A stretch of DNA of 64,000 nt. Origin: Ochotona curzoniae. Lineage: Eukaryota > Chordata > Mammalia > Lagomorpha > Ochotonidae. Position 1 is the first letter of the stretch. Each line of letters starts with the position of its first letter. The notes under the pieces were generated by a model. The model was not told the DNA's origin. It saw only the letters and a program-made list of their open reading frames with translations, and made no database searches. This document shows, piece by piece, positions 26,011 through 37,886 of this stretch. A program made the position numbers and the translations under genes. Location of the stretch: contig NW_024466459.1 of assembly GCF_017591425.1 (NCBI RefSeq), positions 2,914,001 to 2,978,000 on the forward strand, in the 5' to 3' direction.

Positions 26011-26162
26011 CACAGGAGATGACTGTTATCTCATTAACATAAATTCAGTTAATAATAAATTCAAATTCATACCATATTTATTAGACATTCAAGAACAAGT
26101 ATTAAAGCTCTCTGATCTAAAGAAACCTTGAAACAAGCTGTTAGGAATACCAGCTAATATCT

Positions 26163-26430
26163 GCTATGGCTTGAATGTGTCTCTTAACAGCTCATGAGTT
26201 GGACTCCTAATCCCCAGTTGTGGGATCCCCAGGATGGTCACAGTAGCTTTGACAAGAAAGAGACTTGAGCTTGCACACTTGCTGCCTACTCACCCCATGC
26301 CATGGGAGGAGACCCTCACCAGATGCTGCCGTCATGTCCTGAACTTCCTGGTCTCCAGAATTGTGAGCTCTTTAAATTTTCCCAGCCTCAGATACTTTGT
26401 TATAGCAAGAGAAAACAAACTAAGACAATA
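26163..26430 (+). mobile_element. MST-like MaLR LTR, internally deleted
   Basis: Both ends match the MST branch of ERVL-MaLR LTRs: GCTATGGCTTGAATGTGTC at the start and CAAACTAAGACAA at the end. Inside, GAGACCCTCACCAGATGCTG and CCCAGCCTCAGATACTTTG are in the expected order. The middle is shorter than the usual 400 bp or so. It lies inside intron 4 and is antisense to PRKCA. Confidence 0.7.
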
Positions 26431-26727
26431 TCCCAGACCGGCATCAGTAGCCCATCTATTCTTGTATTTTCTTTTTTTAAAGCTCTGTGGCATCCACAAA
26501 TACTGGTTCATATACAGGAATGTATAAGCAATGAGGAGCTGTACTTACCAGCACGCTTCTCCATCCAGGGACCCTTCAGAAATGTGACTACAGGTACTGT
26601 CCAATCAGTGAAGCTGGCATATAAGCTCAGCGAGGCACCTTGACCTTTGTCAATGCCCAGTGTACAACATAATCGAGTGTTCATTCTTGTTCAAAGGTTT
26701 ACAATAGTGCATACAGTGTGTTTACAG

Positions 26728-26945
26728 AGGGTAGACAGTTTGGTCTAGCAGTTAAGATGCCCATGTCCCACACTGGAGTGCTGGATTTGAACCCAGGCTC
26801 CACTTGCGATTCCACAAAGTGATGGCTCCAGTGGTTGACTATCATTTACCTAGCAGACTTGGTTTTGATAATCTCGGCTTTGTGAGCATTTAGCATGCTT
26901 TCTCTCTCTTTTCTTCTGTCTTCATTTCCCTCCCAATTAACACAT
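26728..26945 (+). repeat. CSINE, old copy
   Basis: Head GGTCTAGCAGTTAAGATGCC and B-box region GGATTTGAACCCAGGCTCC are well kept. The body is poor and the tail ends TTTCCCTCCCAATTAAC. It lies within intron 4. Confidence 0.7.
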
Positions 26946-27878
26946 GAAATCTAAATGCCTTCAGGACATATTATGAATGCACACAGAGCTGGCACTTACA
27001 GAACTCAGAAAACCACATGTCTGAATCCTAGGGTTTTCAGAGACACGAAGGCCACTGGCTTGGATGATGGCAAAGGCATTGTAAACTGCTCTGTGGTTGT
27101 GCAGCTTCAGGAAATGGACAGTACCTGTGGTTGCAGAAACTCTTTCCCGTCTACAATATTCCTACAGAGTCCCTTTACATACTGTGTTTGCCCCCTGTAG
27201 GAGACAAACGGAAGGCTCTAGGGCCCTGTAGGACTTCAGCGAACGACAGCATACTGAAACTTCCACAACGCCTTCCAGCATATTAGAAGACTTGAGCTCA
27301 GTAATTACCTTCTCCTGTCCTAAAAGCCCCAATTTTTACTTAAACAAAGAGTCTGGGGAAATCACATAATTTAAGAATGCTTGAAGCCAAGAGTTTCCAA
27401 CGTTGTTTTTTCCTTTCTCCTGGTGTTAGACAGAAATATGCAGATGATGGGAAAAGAGAACGCAAAAGGCTGATGTCCTCTTGATGGAAGTCCTCGGGGA
27501 TTTCATCTTGAACTGGACCGAGATAAATCTGACCTTTGGACAACGTGCAGGATATATGGACTTAAGATGTGAGCCTGGGTTTTGAGTTCCTTTCGTTCCC
27601 GGTTTTAAGGAGCGCCTCCTGGATTTTTTCACATCCACCCACTAATTAGAAACACAGGAGGAGAATGACCACGGCTGCTCAGCTTTATGTGGAAGTTAAA
27701 CCAAAGGCAGAGTCTGGAGGTGAGTGTCTTCTATAGGCTCTGACTTTAACCTGCATTTAACAATAATGGATGATTTCTACCACTAAAACCTAAATGTAAG
27801 GGCATCTACCCATTTCATTTAAAGTCAAGTGTCTTTTTGCCTTTTGTTCATTGTTGTGCAAGTAAGTTTAACAAGCTA

Positions 27879-28118
<240 letters not shown>

Positions 28119-28424
28119 TTACACCATGCTCGAAAGGGACACATCTTTGGATTAAACCAAATTCAGACTCCACGCCAACCCCGACACCTACAAGGCTCTG
28201 TAACCAAACGGCACACCATTCTGCAGGGTCACGGGATGGGGATGGTAAGTTACTGAAACATCAGGTTCACATGTGGCAAAATACACATTTCCTTCTCTGG
28301 CATGTGATTGGCACATGCCAGGCTTTTTACTGAAGTTCTCACTTCTGGACCTATAATTTTCAAAACCCTGGGAGTGTGTGTGTGGGGGGGGCAGTGTTAT
28401 CATTGCTGTTTTCATTTACTTCCC

Positions 28425-28748
28425 ATTTTCACTTTTATCTGAAAAGCAGTGAAGATGCAGAGAGACACACAGAGCACAAATTCCCATTGCCAGTTCACTT
28501 TCCAAATGCATTCCTGCAACAGCCAGTGTTGGGCCAGATCTAAGCCAGGAGCCCAGAATTCAATGCTAGTCTCCGATCTGGTGTAAGGGCATCCAGTACT
28601 TGAGCCATAACCTGCTGCTTCTCAGGGTGTGTGTTAGCAGGAAGCTGGACTCAGAAGCGGAGCTGGGACTCGAACCTACACACTCTGATAGAGAATGTAA
28701 GCCCTATGCTGCTTCTTAACTGTTGTACCAAATGTATGCCCATGGCCA
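28425..28748 (-). repeat. CSINE, old subtype, near full length
   Basis: Antisense copy only about 330 bp upstream of exon 4. Visible in order: TGAAAAGCAGTGAAGATGC, CCAGTACTTGAGCCATAACC, GTGTTAGCAGGAAGCTGGAC, GGAGCTGGGACTCGAACCTA and TTAACTGTTGTACCAAATG (complement of the head). Confidence 0.85.
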
Positions 28749-28865
28749 GTGTTTAAACAACTCAGCATCCCTGCCTCCTTGGGGCACAAAATCAGGGCCT
28801 GTTTGTGAGGCAGCCCTGAATGACCCTTACCTTTTAAAACAGCTGTCGTGCAAAGTTTCCAAAAT

Positions 28866-29028
28866 GATGTATCCCCCCAAAACTGATAGTGAGACCTTGA
28901 CTAGAAACTACAATATACTGAGAAACTGGGTGTGCCCCCAAACTGATGGAGACCTTGTCCTGAAACCACAATGCACTGAGTACCAGGGTGTACCCCCAAG
29001 CTGATGGAGACTTTGTTCTGGATCTGGG
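28866..29028. repeat. three-unit tandem repeat (58-64 bp units)
   Basis: Unit 1 (28866-28929) starts GATGTATCCCCCCAAAAC; unit 2 (28930-28987) starts GTGTGCCCCCAAACTGATGG; unit 3 (28988-29028) starts GTGTACCCCCAAGCTGATGG and is truncated after GATCTGGG. Units 2 and 3 are closer to each other than either is to unit 1. All three share CCCCCAA-CTGAT and GAGAC-TTG. No interspersed family was recognised. Confidence 0.75.
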
Positions 29029-29269
29029 CTGTCACAGGAACACTGTCTAGGCAAGCTCTAGCACAGGTGGAGATTGGAAAGGTATGGGATTTTTTTTCCT
29101 ATGCCCCTACTGCAATGCCATCTCCTACCCTAGCACACCACACAAGGGACCCAAAGGGTAACCAAACGTCATTTTTTGAGTAGGTAAATTTCAGTTGTAT
29201 AATTCACAGATGAATTACAGACAGGGCATACCAACTCTGGTGATTCACAAGCTTAACCTCTGGGGTCAC

Positions 29270-29445
29270 TGCATGGGCTCAGAATCTTGCCTCGGATGCA
29301 GATACCCGTTTTATCCTTTCTGCCTCATCGATAAACTGAGAATTCGCCCATATCTGTGGCTGTTATGAGGACACAACACATCAGTCTTCACGTAACGCTT
29401 CCAATGTTGCCTGACACAGAGTCAGTCCTGAGAATATGCAGCAGG
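29270..29445 (+). repeat. MIR fragment
   Basis: Ordered matches: CTGCATGGGCTCAGAATC, CTGCCTCATCGATAAACTG, GTGGCTGTTATGAGGACACA, TTGCCTGACACAGAGTCAGT. This is a diverged MIR with most of its 3' half. Confidence 0.6.
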
Positions 29446-29696
29446 TAAGCATCTTTGCTTAGTAATTTACAAAAGTTGAGGGGTGAGCTGCGAGACCGTT
29501 TGTTTTATTTACACTCAACATGATGCAGCAGGGCCCATTAAATTCTTCCCGTCACTGAGAATCACTCTTCGTGACCTGAGTGGCTGCGAAGACAGAATTT
29601 CTGTCACCTGAATTCAGGATGGAGGAAGTCAGGGTTTATGGAAAGTCAGGAGAACAGGAGTTGATTTACAGTGGCTCACCCTGAGCTATCCAGGGT

Positions 29697-29995
29697 AGGA
29701 GTTTGGCATGACGGTTAAGACACTGCTCGGTTCTCCAGTGTCCTCTCTGAGAACCACTGTGTCCGAGTCCTGGCTCCATTCTCATTGAGCTTCCTGCTAA
29801 TGTGCACCCTGAGTGTCGCCAGCTGATGCCTCAAGTGCCTGAGTTCCTGCTACCCATGTGGGAGACCCAGAGGGGAACGCTAGTGCTGGTTTTGACTTGG
29901 CTCAATTCTAGCTGTTTTGGGCATCTGGGAGATGAACCAGTAGATGGAAGAACTTTCTTTCAAACAAGTAAAAAGAAAGTAATAATAATAATATT
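29697..29995 (+). repeat. CSINE, old copy
   Basis: GGCATGACGGTTAAGACAC, GAGCTTCCTGCTAATGTGCA, CTACCCATGTGGGAGACCC, GAGATGAACCAGTAGATGG, then an A-rich tail that has become AATAATAATAATATT. Confidence 0.85.
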
Positions 29996-30354
29996 AATCG
30001 TGAGATATCCTATGGTCTAGTGTTCCTCAAGTACAAGACACAAAGGAAACCATTGGCTTTTGATGTTTTAGGGCTTAGGTACTGGTGACTTAAGGAGATC
30101 ACAAAGGTGATTCTGATTTTGTTTGAAATTTTTGTTAGAAAAAATTCACCTTTTGTTTGATATTGGGACATCAAATGTCAGCCACATAAGCCAATGAGTT
30201 CTGATGATATTTTTCAGATGTAGATTCGAAAATTTCAGTATGTTCAAATTGTGTAGGAAAAAGGACGGTAAACCATACATACACTGATAAATGCCTTGGC
30301 CAGAACTGGTAAAAATGAGCATCCTCTGTGTTTTTTGTTTTTGCTGTGTAACTA

Positions 30355-30478
30355 TCACCCACATTTTACAGAGACATTAGTGACCTTTACAGGAACACGT
30401 GACAGTGCAAAGCCAGGGCTGAGACCTGACCAACATCTGATTTCCACCCCAGTGCTTCCAGATCTCAGAATGAGATCT
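30355..30478 (-). repeat. MIR fragment, antisense
   Basis: CATTTTACAGAGACATTAGT, GAACACGTGACAGTGCAAAG, CCAGGGCTGAGACCTGACC and CCCCAGTGCTTCCAGATC correspond to the reverse complement of the MIR 3' half. Confidence 0.5.
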
Positions 30479-31734
30479 GCCTCTTTAAGATCTTTGCAAT
30501 TTCTATATCTGCAACATAATTTTTTTTGTTGGTGGAGGGGGAGATAAGCCTGCTACCTGCTTTTATAAATAAGCTTACGTTGGAAAAGAGCCATGCTCAT
30601 TTATTTACATACTTCCTTGGCCACAGTGGCACAGATGAGTGATGGTGACAGTCTGTGTGGGCCCAAAGCCTACAGTGTGTACTCTCTGGACTGCCTGGGA
30701 AAGTCCTGCCAGTCATTGACATAGGGAACCCTGAAAAGTGTTACATCACCGGGAATCTGTTTGCACACTGCGTGCAGGGCCTGTTAACAAACAGACCATG
30801 AAACCCTGTCTTCCTGCAGGTGACCCTAATGGCAGGCACATTGAAGACGGGAAATCTCTGCTGTAGCAGGCCATTCCAGAGTGGTTGGTAAAGTACCTAA
30901 TGGGTGCTAAGCGAGCATGCATGTAGGTGATTCAGCATTCTTGAGACAGGTCACTAATTCACCTTCTAAATGTTTCTCTTGGAGTGTAAAACATTAACAT
31001 CTTTCTTGAGAGATTCCTTCCCCTAGCAAGTGGTGGCTGTGACTCTGTCTGAAGCATGGGCACAGACTGGCGCTGCGCAGAATTCCCCAGGACCCCAAGA
31101 CGTGAGACAGAATGCTGAGGGAACAGACTGGTGTCAGTGTCAATTAGAGATACCCATGCTGACAGCAAAGGTCGTGTCCTATGTCTTGGAGGGCAAAGAC
31201 GATGCCAGGGGAAAGAGGCAGACCAGTTTTTCCCCTTTAGAAAGCAGGCATCAGCTGCTGGCACTCAGTAAATCAAGAGTGGCAGCTCACACAGAGCCTC
31301 TGGAGTCTGCCTGTGCCAGGCAGCCCCAGGGCAGCTGTCCTGACAGTTGATTGTGTAGCTCTCTACTGACATGGCACACAGGCAGCCTGCCTCATTTTCC
31401 AGGAGAATCCATGTGCTATTCATGCAGCACACACATGGTGTCACCAGGCCCTAGCCATCTGGAGGTGAGGGAACAGAGGAAACTATTGCTTCCACCTCCT
31501 GGGTAAGCTCTAAGTCTTGGAGTCCTTCCACGCATCTGAATTACAGGTGTGGCCAAGGATCCTGCTGATGCAGTAAAATGATGACAACAAAAACAGCAGC
31601 AGCAGCACCTGTTAGTCAGTCATCAAATATGCACACTTTAGCATGCTTTCTTATGAGCAAGATCTTATTGTAGAACCAAAGAGTCTTCCATCAAAAGAGC
31701 ATTTACTGGGCCCCTGGAGACCTGGCACAGGCTC

Positions 31735-31835
31735 TGTGACCATGAAAAGTCAGGTCACTAATTTGTAAAGCAGAAATAACACCACCAGTCTACCTATGTC
31801 ATAGGCAAAGGGTGAAATTCAACTCAGGGTACAAA
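31735..31835 (+). repeat. possible MIR fragment
   Basis: TCTGTGACCATGAAAAGTCA and GTAAAGCAGAAATAACACC resemble the MIR core ('tgtgtgacc...' and 'gtaaaatggggataata'). The match is short. Confidence 0.35.
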
Positions 31836-32499
31836 TAAGAACAATCTGGTAATGTGGAGATCACTGGATGAACACATGCGATTACTATTGTATCAATCCT
31901 GGAAATAGAAGCATGTCCAAGGTTTCCCCCAAATACATCAGTGGCCTGGGTTGAACGAGAGAGACTGACTTTCAGTGTTCACAGGAGGTCAGGTGAAAAC
32001 CAACTGGGCTCCTACACGCCTTTCCTCTGCACCTCAGTGCCTTGGCCATTGTCCTGATTGATGACTTGTGAACCTGCCCACCTGAACCACCTTATGCACT
32101 GTGTCCACCACATGGACATGGGAGTCAGGGCCCTGGAAGCCCTTCTCCAGCATGACTAGCCTCTTTTTGTCTGATAAGACAGCACATCATGCAAACTAAA
32201 GGGAGGTGACTCATGATTTTCAGAGTGCTCCTCCAACCAAGATCTCCCTGGCTCTCCGCATTACTACCAACATCCACTGATGAACGAGGCTTTCCACTTT
32301 TTTGGGATCTGACTTCTTCCTCTTGGGACTTGAAAGTGTTGAATCAGATTGGCACTTTAAAAATGGTTTTGCATGAGGCCTAACAGGTGTCAGGAGGTGC
32401 CTGGGGCTGCTGAGGGTGGAGGTAGAAGACAAGAGGGAAGCCACTGCTGCTAGAATTAAAGTTGGAAACAACTGGACTAGATGGTCTTTTTCATACTAT

Positions 32500-32700
32500 C
32501 TTGATTAATTTTTTATTTTGAAATCATTTAAGACTCAAAAGATCTTGCAAAAATAGTACAGACTGTTCCTGGGTATTCTTCATCCTGCTTTCCCCAGAGA
32601 GAACATCTTACATAACCACAGGACGTGAGCAGAACAAGGACATGGACACCAGCCCAATGCCATCAACTAAATGGCAGGCTTTAAGGTTTCACCACATTTT
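32500..32700. repeat. ancient L1-type repeat fragment (same family as 17.1 and 38.9 kb)
   Basis: TTTTATTTTGAAATCATTTA, TTGCAAAAATAGTACAGACT, GTTCCTGGGTATTCTTCATC and ACATAACCACAGGACGTG align base by base with 38925-39060. Confidence 0.6.
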
Positions 32701-33197
32701 GTATACATAATTCCAGGGCGAGTATTTTCATTGTACGGTTTATGAATTAAATCTCTTTTGACTGAGGACGGAACAAGGTAATATTGGCTAGCTAAGCACC
32801 CCAAACTCAAGTGCAACTGCACTAAAGGGACATCTGTTCCTTGTGCATTAAATGTGTAACCCAAGGGTATTCATGTTAAGGGACGATGGGTGGATGAAAA
32901 GTCTGATCAGAATGGTCCCTCCTAAGGAAAGAAAACACAGGCTGTTTCCAAACCTTTCTGATAAGTTTTCCCAAATGAACTGATCTGAAGGCACAAGTTG
33001 ACACCAAATACGATGTCAGCCTGGGTGATGAGAAATGGAAAGGAACGTAGGCACTGGATACAGGTATTGAAAGGTCATCCCCTACACCCAAACTCTGTTC
33101 ACCTATTGTGTATTAACTAAAACAAATTAAAAAATACTAACTACTCTGAAGTATTCCACTCTACTCCAATAACAAGCATAGTTGAAAAACTAAGGGT

Positions 33198-33512
33198 GTC
33201 AGCCCAGTGCAATAGTTTGGTGGTTAAATCCTCGCTTTGCATCCACTGGGGGTCCCATGTGGGTGCCAGTTTGCATCCCAGCTGCTCCAGTTCCCTTCCA
33301 GCTCCCTGCTTGTGGCCTGGGAAAGCAGTGGAAGATGGTCCAAAGCCTTGGGACCTTGCTTCTGCGTGGGAGACTCCTGGCTTCGGATTGGCTCAGCTCT
33401 GGCTATCACTTGGAAGAGTAAACCAGTGGACAGAACATTTTTATGTATCACTTTCTCTCTGGAAATCTGCCTTTCCAGTAAGAAAAAAATAAACCTTTCA
33501 AAATGAAGCAAA
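33198..33512 (+). repeat. CSINE, intermediate age
   Basis: GTTTGGTGGTTAAATCCTCG, GGTCCCATGTGGGTGCCAG, CTGCTTGTGGCCTGGGAAAG, CAAAGCCTTGGGACCTTGC, CTTCGGATTGGCTCAGCTC, TGCCTTTCCAGTAAG. A small deletion removes the repeated 'ggaagaagctcctggctcc' motif. Confidence 0.9.
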
Positions 33513-34404
33513 AACAAATGGTGTATAGGCTTTGGGGCTTCCAGAGGATGCTAGGGGTGTGGACTGGAAATACAAGGTCAACAAGGAAATTTCAAGGCCT
33601 AAGCTGTGCCCCGCTGAGTTGCAGAGTAAGTTTCTTAATGGCTGCCAAATAAACTGGGCAAAGGGTGACTCATACGGGGTTCACACGTGGCTTGATGTGA
33701 CCCAAGATGTGTGTGGCGGGAAGCTGGGCCATGGAGGAGAAGCTGATGTTTTTGGCAGGTGTCCCAATGTCACTTGTGTGCAGGCCATGAGGAGTCTTGG
33801 GACTCTTCCTCAAATCTCTCAGCCCTGGCCCTTAGCTCCTCTCACCTGTCCTTTCACCTGGACTATCGTCTTCATCCTCCTCATGCCCAGAACCTGCCTG
33901 CTGACACAACTGAGGGAACAGCAACAAAGTTTCCACACTTCTCTAGGAAGCAGCACCGGATACACCCAATGTGTTTCACTTCTGTCCCTAGAATGCCAAG
34001 ATACTATTGGCCTAACTACCTCCATTTTCGGTTCTTCTTCACAACCATCATCATCACCACCATTATCCTTACAACACACATGCATATGTGACTGACACAA
34101 CAGTCTATAGGAAAAGAGATACTCCTTAATCTGAGGACACCTGCTGAATTAACATCTGTACCAGAACTAAGAACAATATGGAGCTCTGAGCTTCGTGAAA
34201 ACCAAAGCAGGAAGGTGAAAGACACTTGGTTCTCATGGGACAGCACAGCTACCTGCATACAGACATTTGTCTTGTTCTTTGAAATAATTTGTCTCATATA
34301 TGGTAACTCTTCATGAAGTGGGGATGAAAGCAAATGACTAAATCCTTAACCAAGGGCACTTACATCACTGGCTCCCCGAGGATTCTAGGGGACATGGTCT
34401 CATC

Positions 34405-34890
34405 CAAAGGCACTTCAAAAAGTTGGTAGAAAAATGAATTAAAAAGTTGACTTCAGGACATCTTTTTTTCTCCTGAAGCCCATGCACAGTTCTTTTAAAA
34501 TATTACATTTTGTATGAGCATTTTTTAAAAGTTTTATTTATTTTTATTGGAAAGTAACTCAGAGTTAGAGGGAGGAGATACAGACAGAAAGATCTTCATC
34601 TGCTGGTTCACTCGCCAAGTGGCTGCAATGGCTCGAGCCAAGCCAATCCGAAGCCAGAAGCCAGAAGCCAGGAGCTTCTTTTGGGTCTCCCATGTGGGTG
34701 CAGGGTCCCAAGGCTTTGGGCTGTCCTCTACTGCTTTCCCAGGCCACAATCAGGGAGCTGGAAGGGAAGCAGAGCAGCACGACACAAACCGGTGCCCATA
34801 TGGGATCCCAGCACATGCAAGGTGAGGAATTTAGCCACTAGGCAACTGTGTCAGGCCCTTTGCATGAACTTTTAAAAAACCCCTTGTGTG
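34405..34890. mobile_element. mariner-like MITE split by a CSINE
   Basis: The left part has AGGCACTTCAAAAAGTTGG, GAAAAATGAATTAAAAAG and CCCATGCACAGTTCTTTT. After the CSINE insertion the right end GCATGAACTTTTAAAAAACC continues the inverted terminus. The same family is seen at 176-310. Confidence 0.55.
34520..34858 (-). repeat. young-type CSINE inserted in a MITE
   Basis: Antisense copy: TTTATTTATTTTTATTGGAA tail, AAGATCTTCATCTGCTGG, CAATCCGAAGCCAGAAGCC with a local triplication of CCAGAAG, GGTCTCCCATGTGGGTGCAG, CAAGGCTTTGGGCTGTCC, and GTGCCCATATGGGATCCC. It is younger than the MITE it interrupts. Confidence 0.9.
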
Positions 34891-35099
34891 AGTTACGACA
34901 AGTTTGGCCGTATTTAGTGTCATGAAGAAAGTGACCGGCAAATGTCAAGTCTGCCCTATTACAGGTGACACCATGCGTCTTGCTGCTGAAATGCATGCAA
35001 GTCCAACTTTTTGCTTCTCTAGCACTGGAAGGCCGTCTCTAACCCAGTGGGGCTCTAGGCTATGACTTCCTTCAGGCTCCCTCTTTCTATTTTTGATTT

Positions 35100-35350
35100 T
35101 ATTTATTAAAAATGTATTATTTTTGATACAGTTCTACAGACTCTAGGACCTCTCTCTCTCCAAATCCCCTTCACCCCCTCCCCTCTATTATTATAGTAAT
35201 ATCGTCCTTCTTAACCAGTCATAAGTTCATCATTCTATTTAAGTGTACCCTGACACTGTAAGTATGGACAAAGGTAGAGAGTTCAGCAAGCTACTGTCAA
35301 GACGTATTTAACAGTCTCATTGACAGCAAGAGGATGCCTCACTTTCACCA
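35100..35350 (-). mobile_element. L1-like 3' UTR fragment, lagomorph-type, antisense
   Basis: Its reverse complement aligns with the poly(A)-tailed sense copy at 62990-63273: ATGATGAACTTATGACTG, a GA-rich purine stretch, and GTAGAACTGTATCAAAAAT before the A-rich end. Because it is shared and tailed, I take it as a LINE 3' end. No open reading frame remains. Confidence 0.5.
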
Positions 35351-35884
35351 TCGATGAGTGCTCATGAGCCCCACCTGCAAGCCCACTGTGGGTCACTCAG
35401 ACGCAGAGAACATATGCAACACCAGAACGCTGCTCTCAGGATGAGCCGGGTACCAGTCCTGGGCACTTTCTCTGGAAGTGTTTTGTTTCAGCTCTATGGC
35501 ATAAAGAGTTTCCTACTATAAGGCTGCTGTGTTACTGTGACAGAATCAGACCATGTGATCAGGGTGGTTTTTTTTCTGTGTGTGTGCCTAGTGATTACTT
35601 TGTATAAAATGTATATAATTACTTTGTCTATAATGTCCTGAGCAGTGCCCCATGGCCTGGTGGCTCTCTGCCTTGCTCACACTGGTCTTGCCGAATGCTG
35701 CTTATTTGAAGAAAGTTTAAAGAACTTCAGTATTTGGAAAAAATATTTAAATTTTGATCCTAATACATGTGAAGCACTTTTACATTTGGACTGATCTGTC
35801 AACCCAGACTTTGCAAGTGAAGGCAGTCTAGCAGTCCTCCATTCATTAAATACTGAACCACAAACTGTTTAAGAAAACATGCTA

Positions 35885-36200
35885 GTCAATTTCCACCAGT
35901 GAGAAAATGGCTAAACAAACCATGCTATATTTCTATGCTGGAATACTATGAAGAAATTAAATCAAATGAACAAGATCTTTGTGACAACACAGACAGGTCT
36001 CCAAGATACGCTTTCTGGGGAAAAGAAAAACTCCTAGCACGAACATCAAATACCATGACATTTATATGAAAAACAGAAACAAAAATAACCCTGTCACAGA
36101 CACAAACAATGCTGTTGTTTTTCCTCTAGATGGATATTTACTTCAAATGCCTCTGGGGAAATGTGGGGACAGGCCAGGTTCAGAGACAGAAGTGAAAGGA
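35885..36200 (+). mobile_element. old L1 ORF2-end/3' UTR fragment
   Basis: TTTCCACCAGTGAGAAAATG, GGCTAAACAAACCATGCTAT, GGAATACTATGAAGAAATTA and AGACAGGTCTCCAAGATACG follow the L1ME-type 3' end ('gaatggctaaataaa ... ggaatactatgcagccatta ... gatctccaagat'). Confidence 0.7.
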
Positions 36201-36479
36201 AGCTTTCAATATTATCTGAAAAGATTTCAGTTAATAAATGAGTTCCTGCATTATCTACATAATCTAAATTAGCGAGCACCCCCCCTCCCCGCCGGCTGCA
36301 TCCATCTGCATCTATTTAAGCAGATCCATGAGATGCCATTAGGAGAGGATGCAGGTGTCGGGGAAGCAGGCTCAAGTGCATTATCTGATGACAAACTAGT
36401 GTCTACAGCTTCTCCAGGCATCTAGTGAGAAGTGTCTATATGCAAGGACCCAGAAGACATCTGGTACAGTCAGCTTTTA

Positions 36480-37172
36480 TGGGGTGCAGCCAGTGACAGC
36501 CAGCACCCATCAACAGTGGGCCTAGGAGTTGATTAGTGCTCCTTGAGCTGGGCAGGAACAGGAACTGGGCTTGTGGCTAAAAAACACCTAGACTAATTGG
36601 ATTCATCTGTACCCAATATCCTGGCTAAATTAGGACGGGAGGAAGGGGAAGAGTATATAAGGAGAGGTGAAGGAGCAATAAAGCGGGACTTCACAAAGAC
36701 TTCTACCATCACTGGTCTCCTATCAGTGCTTCTGGTTCTGCTGATTGGAGCAATCATGGTCCTTGTGTACTGCTTAGATGGGACAATGGATATAGTAATG
36801 TTGTTTCTGGTTTGTGTACTATCAGGAGTGCCAGGAGAGTTGAGACCTAGCAGTGGAATGTGGGCAGAGAATTCAGGGAAAGGTGAATGTTTGCAGCTTT
36901 GTAACTGTATCCAGGTTATTCGTTGCAGGTCTCATAGGATAACTTATATTGTTGGGGAAGCTGGAACATAGGTCTTCAGCTTAACAGATGGACTTAAGGG
37001 TAATGGCCATTTGTTCCTTTTTGGATTATGTTTGGTTGGATAATGATTGGTTGGATTGCCGTATGGATTTGTGATTTGCTATTTCTAGTATGCGCTATTA
37101 TCACCAAGCTTGGCTAATAAAAACTCCTTAATAAACCTTAGACATGCCTGGAGTGATCTCGCTTGCACCCCA
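36480..37172 (+). mobile_element. probable solo LTR of an endogenous retrovirus
   Basis: This 693-bp unit begins TGGGGTGCA and ends TGCACCCCA, a perfect 9-bp inverted terminal repeat with TG...CA ends. The palindrome extends outward to 12 bp (TTATGGGGTGCA at 36477-36488 against TGCACCCCATAA at 37164-37175). TATATAA sits at 36654-36660 and AATAAA at 36677-36682, with further AATAAA at 37116-37121 and 37130-37135 close to the 3' end, as in retroviral LTRs. No internal retroviral sequence or second LTR is present nearby. A clear 4-6 bp target duplication is not seen, only TA on both sides, so another TIR element is a minor alternative. The family is not recognised. Confidence 0.6.
36654..36660 (+). 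promoter_or_regulatory. TATA box of the probable LTR
   Basis: TATATAA lies in an A/G-rich context 174 bp into the LTR, where a Pol II start region would be expected. AATAAA 17 bp further on would be an early polyadenylation signal. Activity is not shown by sequence alone. Confidence 0.45.
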
Positions 37173-37886
37173 TAACAACTATCCATACATCTTAAATTTT
37201 AATTAAAAGCTGTTTTATGAACAATATTTTCCTGTCCTGCAGTACATTTATGGCGTCATCAAGATTAAGTTTTAGCTCCATCAATTATAGATTTCAAATT
37301 ACAAAACACCTTTAAGAGTTTAATATGGAATTCCAATATTAAAACATTTAAAATGTATGCATAAATTATAAAACCTAATCATTATGTCTAAGGAAAAAAC
37401 AAGGCTATTTCCTAGCTATTTATCAGCTTCTTCATTTTGCCTCACATGTTCCTATGCTGACGTCACTGTGTGCTTGCACAGGTGGTTTGTCCAGGTTTGC
37501 GGGTCTCAGATGTGGACCAATCCTGTTTCACTTGTGTGAGAAACAGAAAGCACTTTTAACTTGCATTCACTTTTTTTCACCGTTCACTTTGGGAACCCCT
37601 AGCTGATACAGGAACTTGTACCTGGAATATAGACAGTCTCATGGCAGAAGGAAACAAACAGCAGGACTACTTAAAAGGCTCTTATATCTCCTACTCAGGA
37701 ATAATAGCATGATGCCAGCCCCCATTTCACTGGCCACAGCCACAGGGCCAAGCCGAAAGTCCACAATGCAGAGGAAGAGGCAGCTAGTATTTTGAACAAT
37801 ACTCTACAAAGACCCTTAGGAAACGTACTGTCTATTGTCACCTTTAGAAATTTGGTTAAGAGTGAATAGGATTGGGCCTGGCGCGG

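Noticed and set aside
28866..29028. CRISPR-like array
   Set aside because: The units are directly adjoining diverged tandem copies without spacers, in a mammalian intron.
33532..34095. 187-codon plus-strand open frame
   Set aside because: It shows no recognisable domain and starts at the edge of a CSINE. There is no flanking splice or promoter logic, and an overlapping frame of similar length exists. Random frames of this size are expected in 64 kb.
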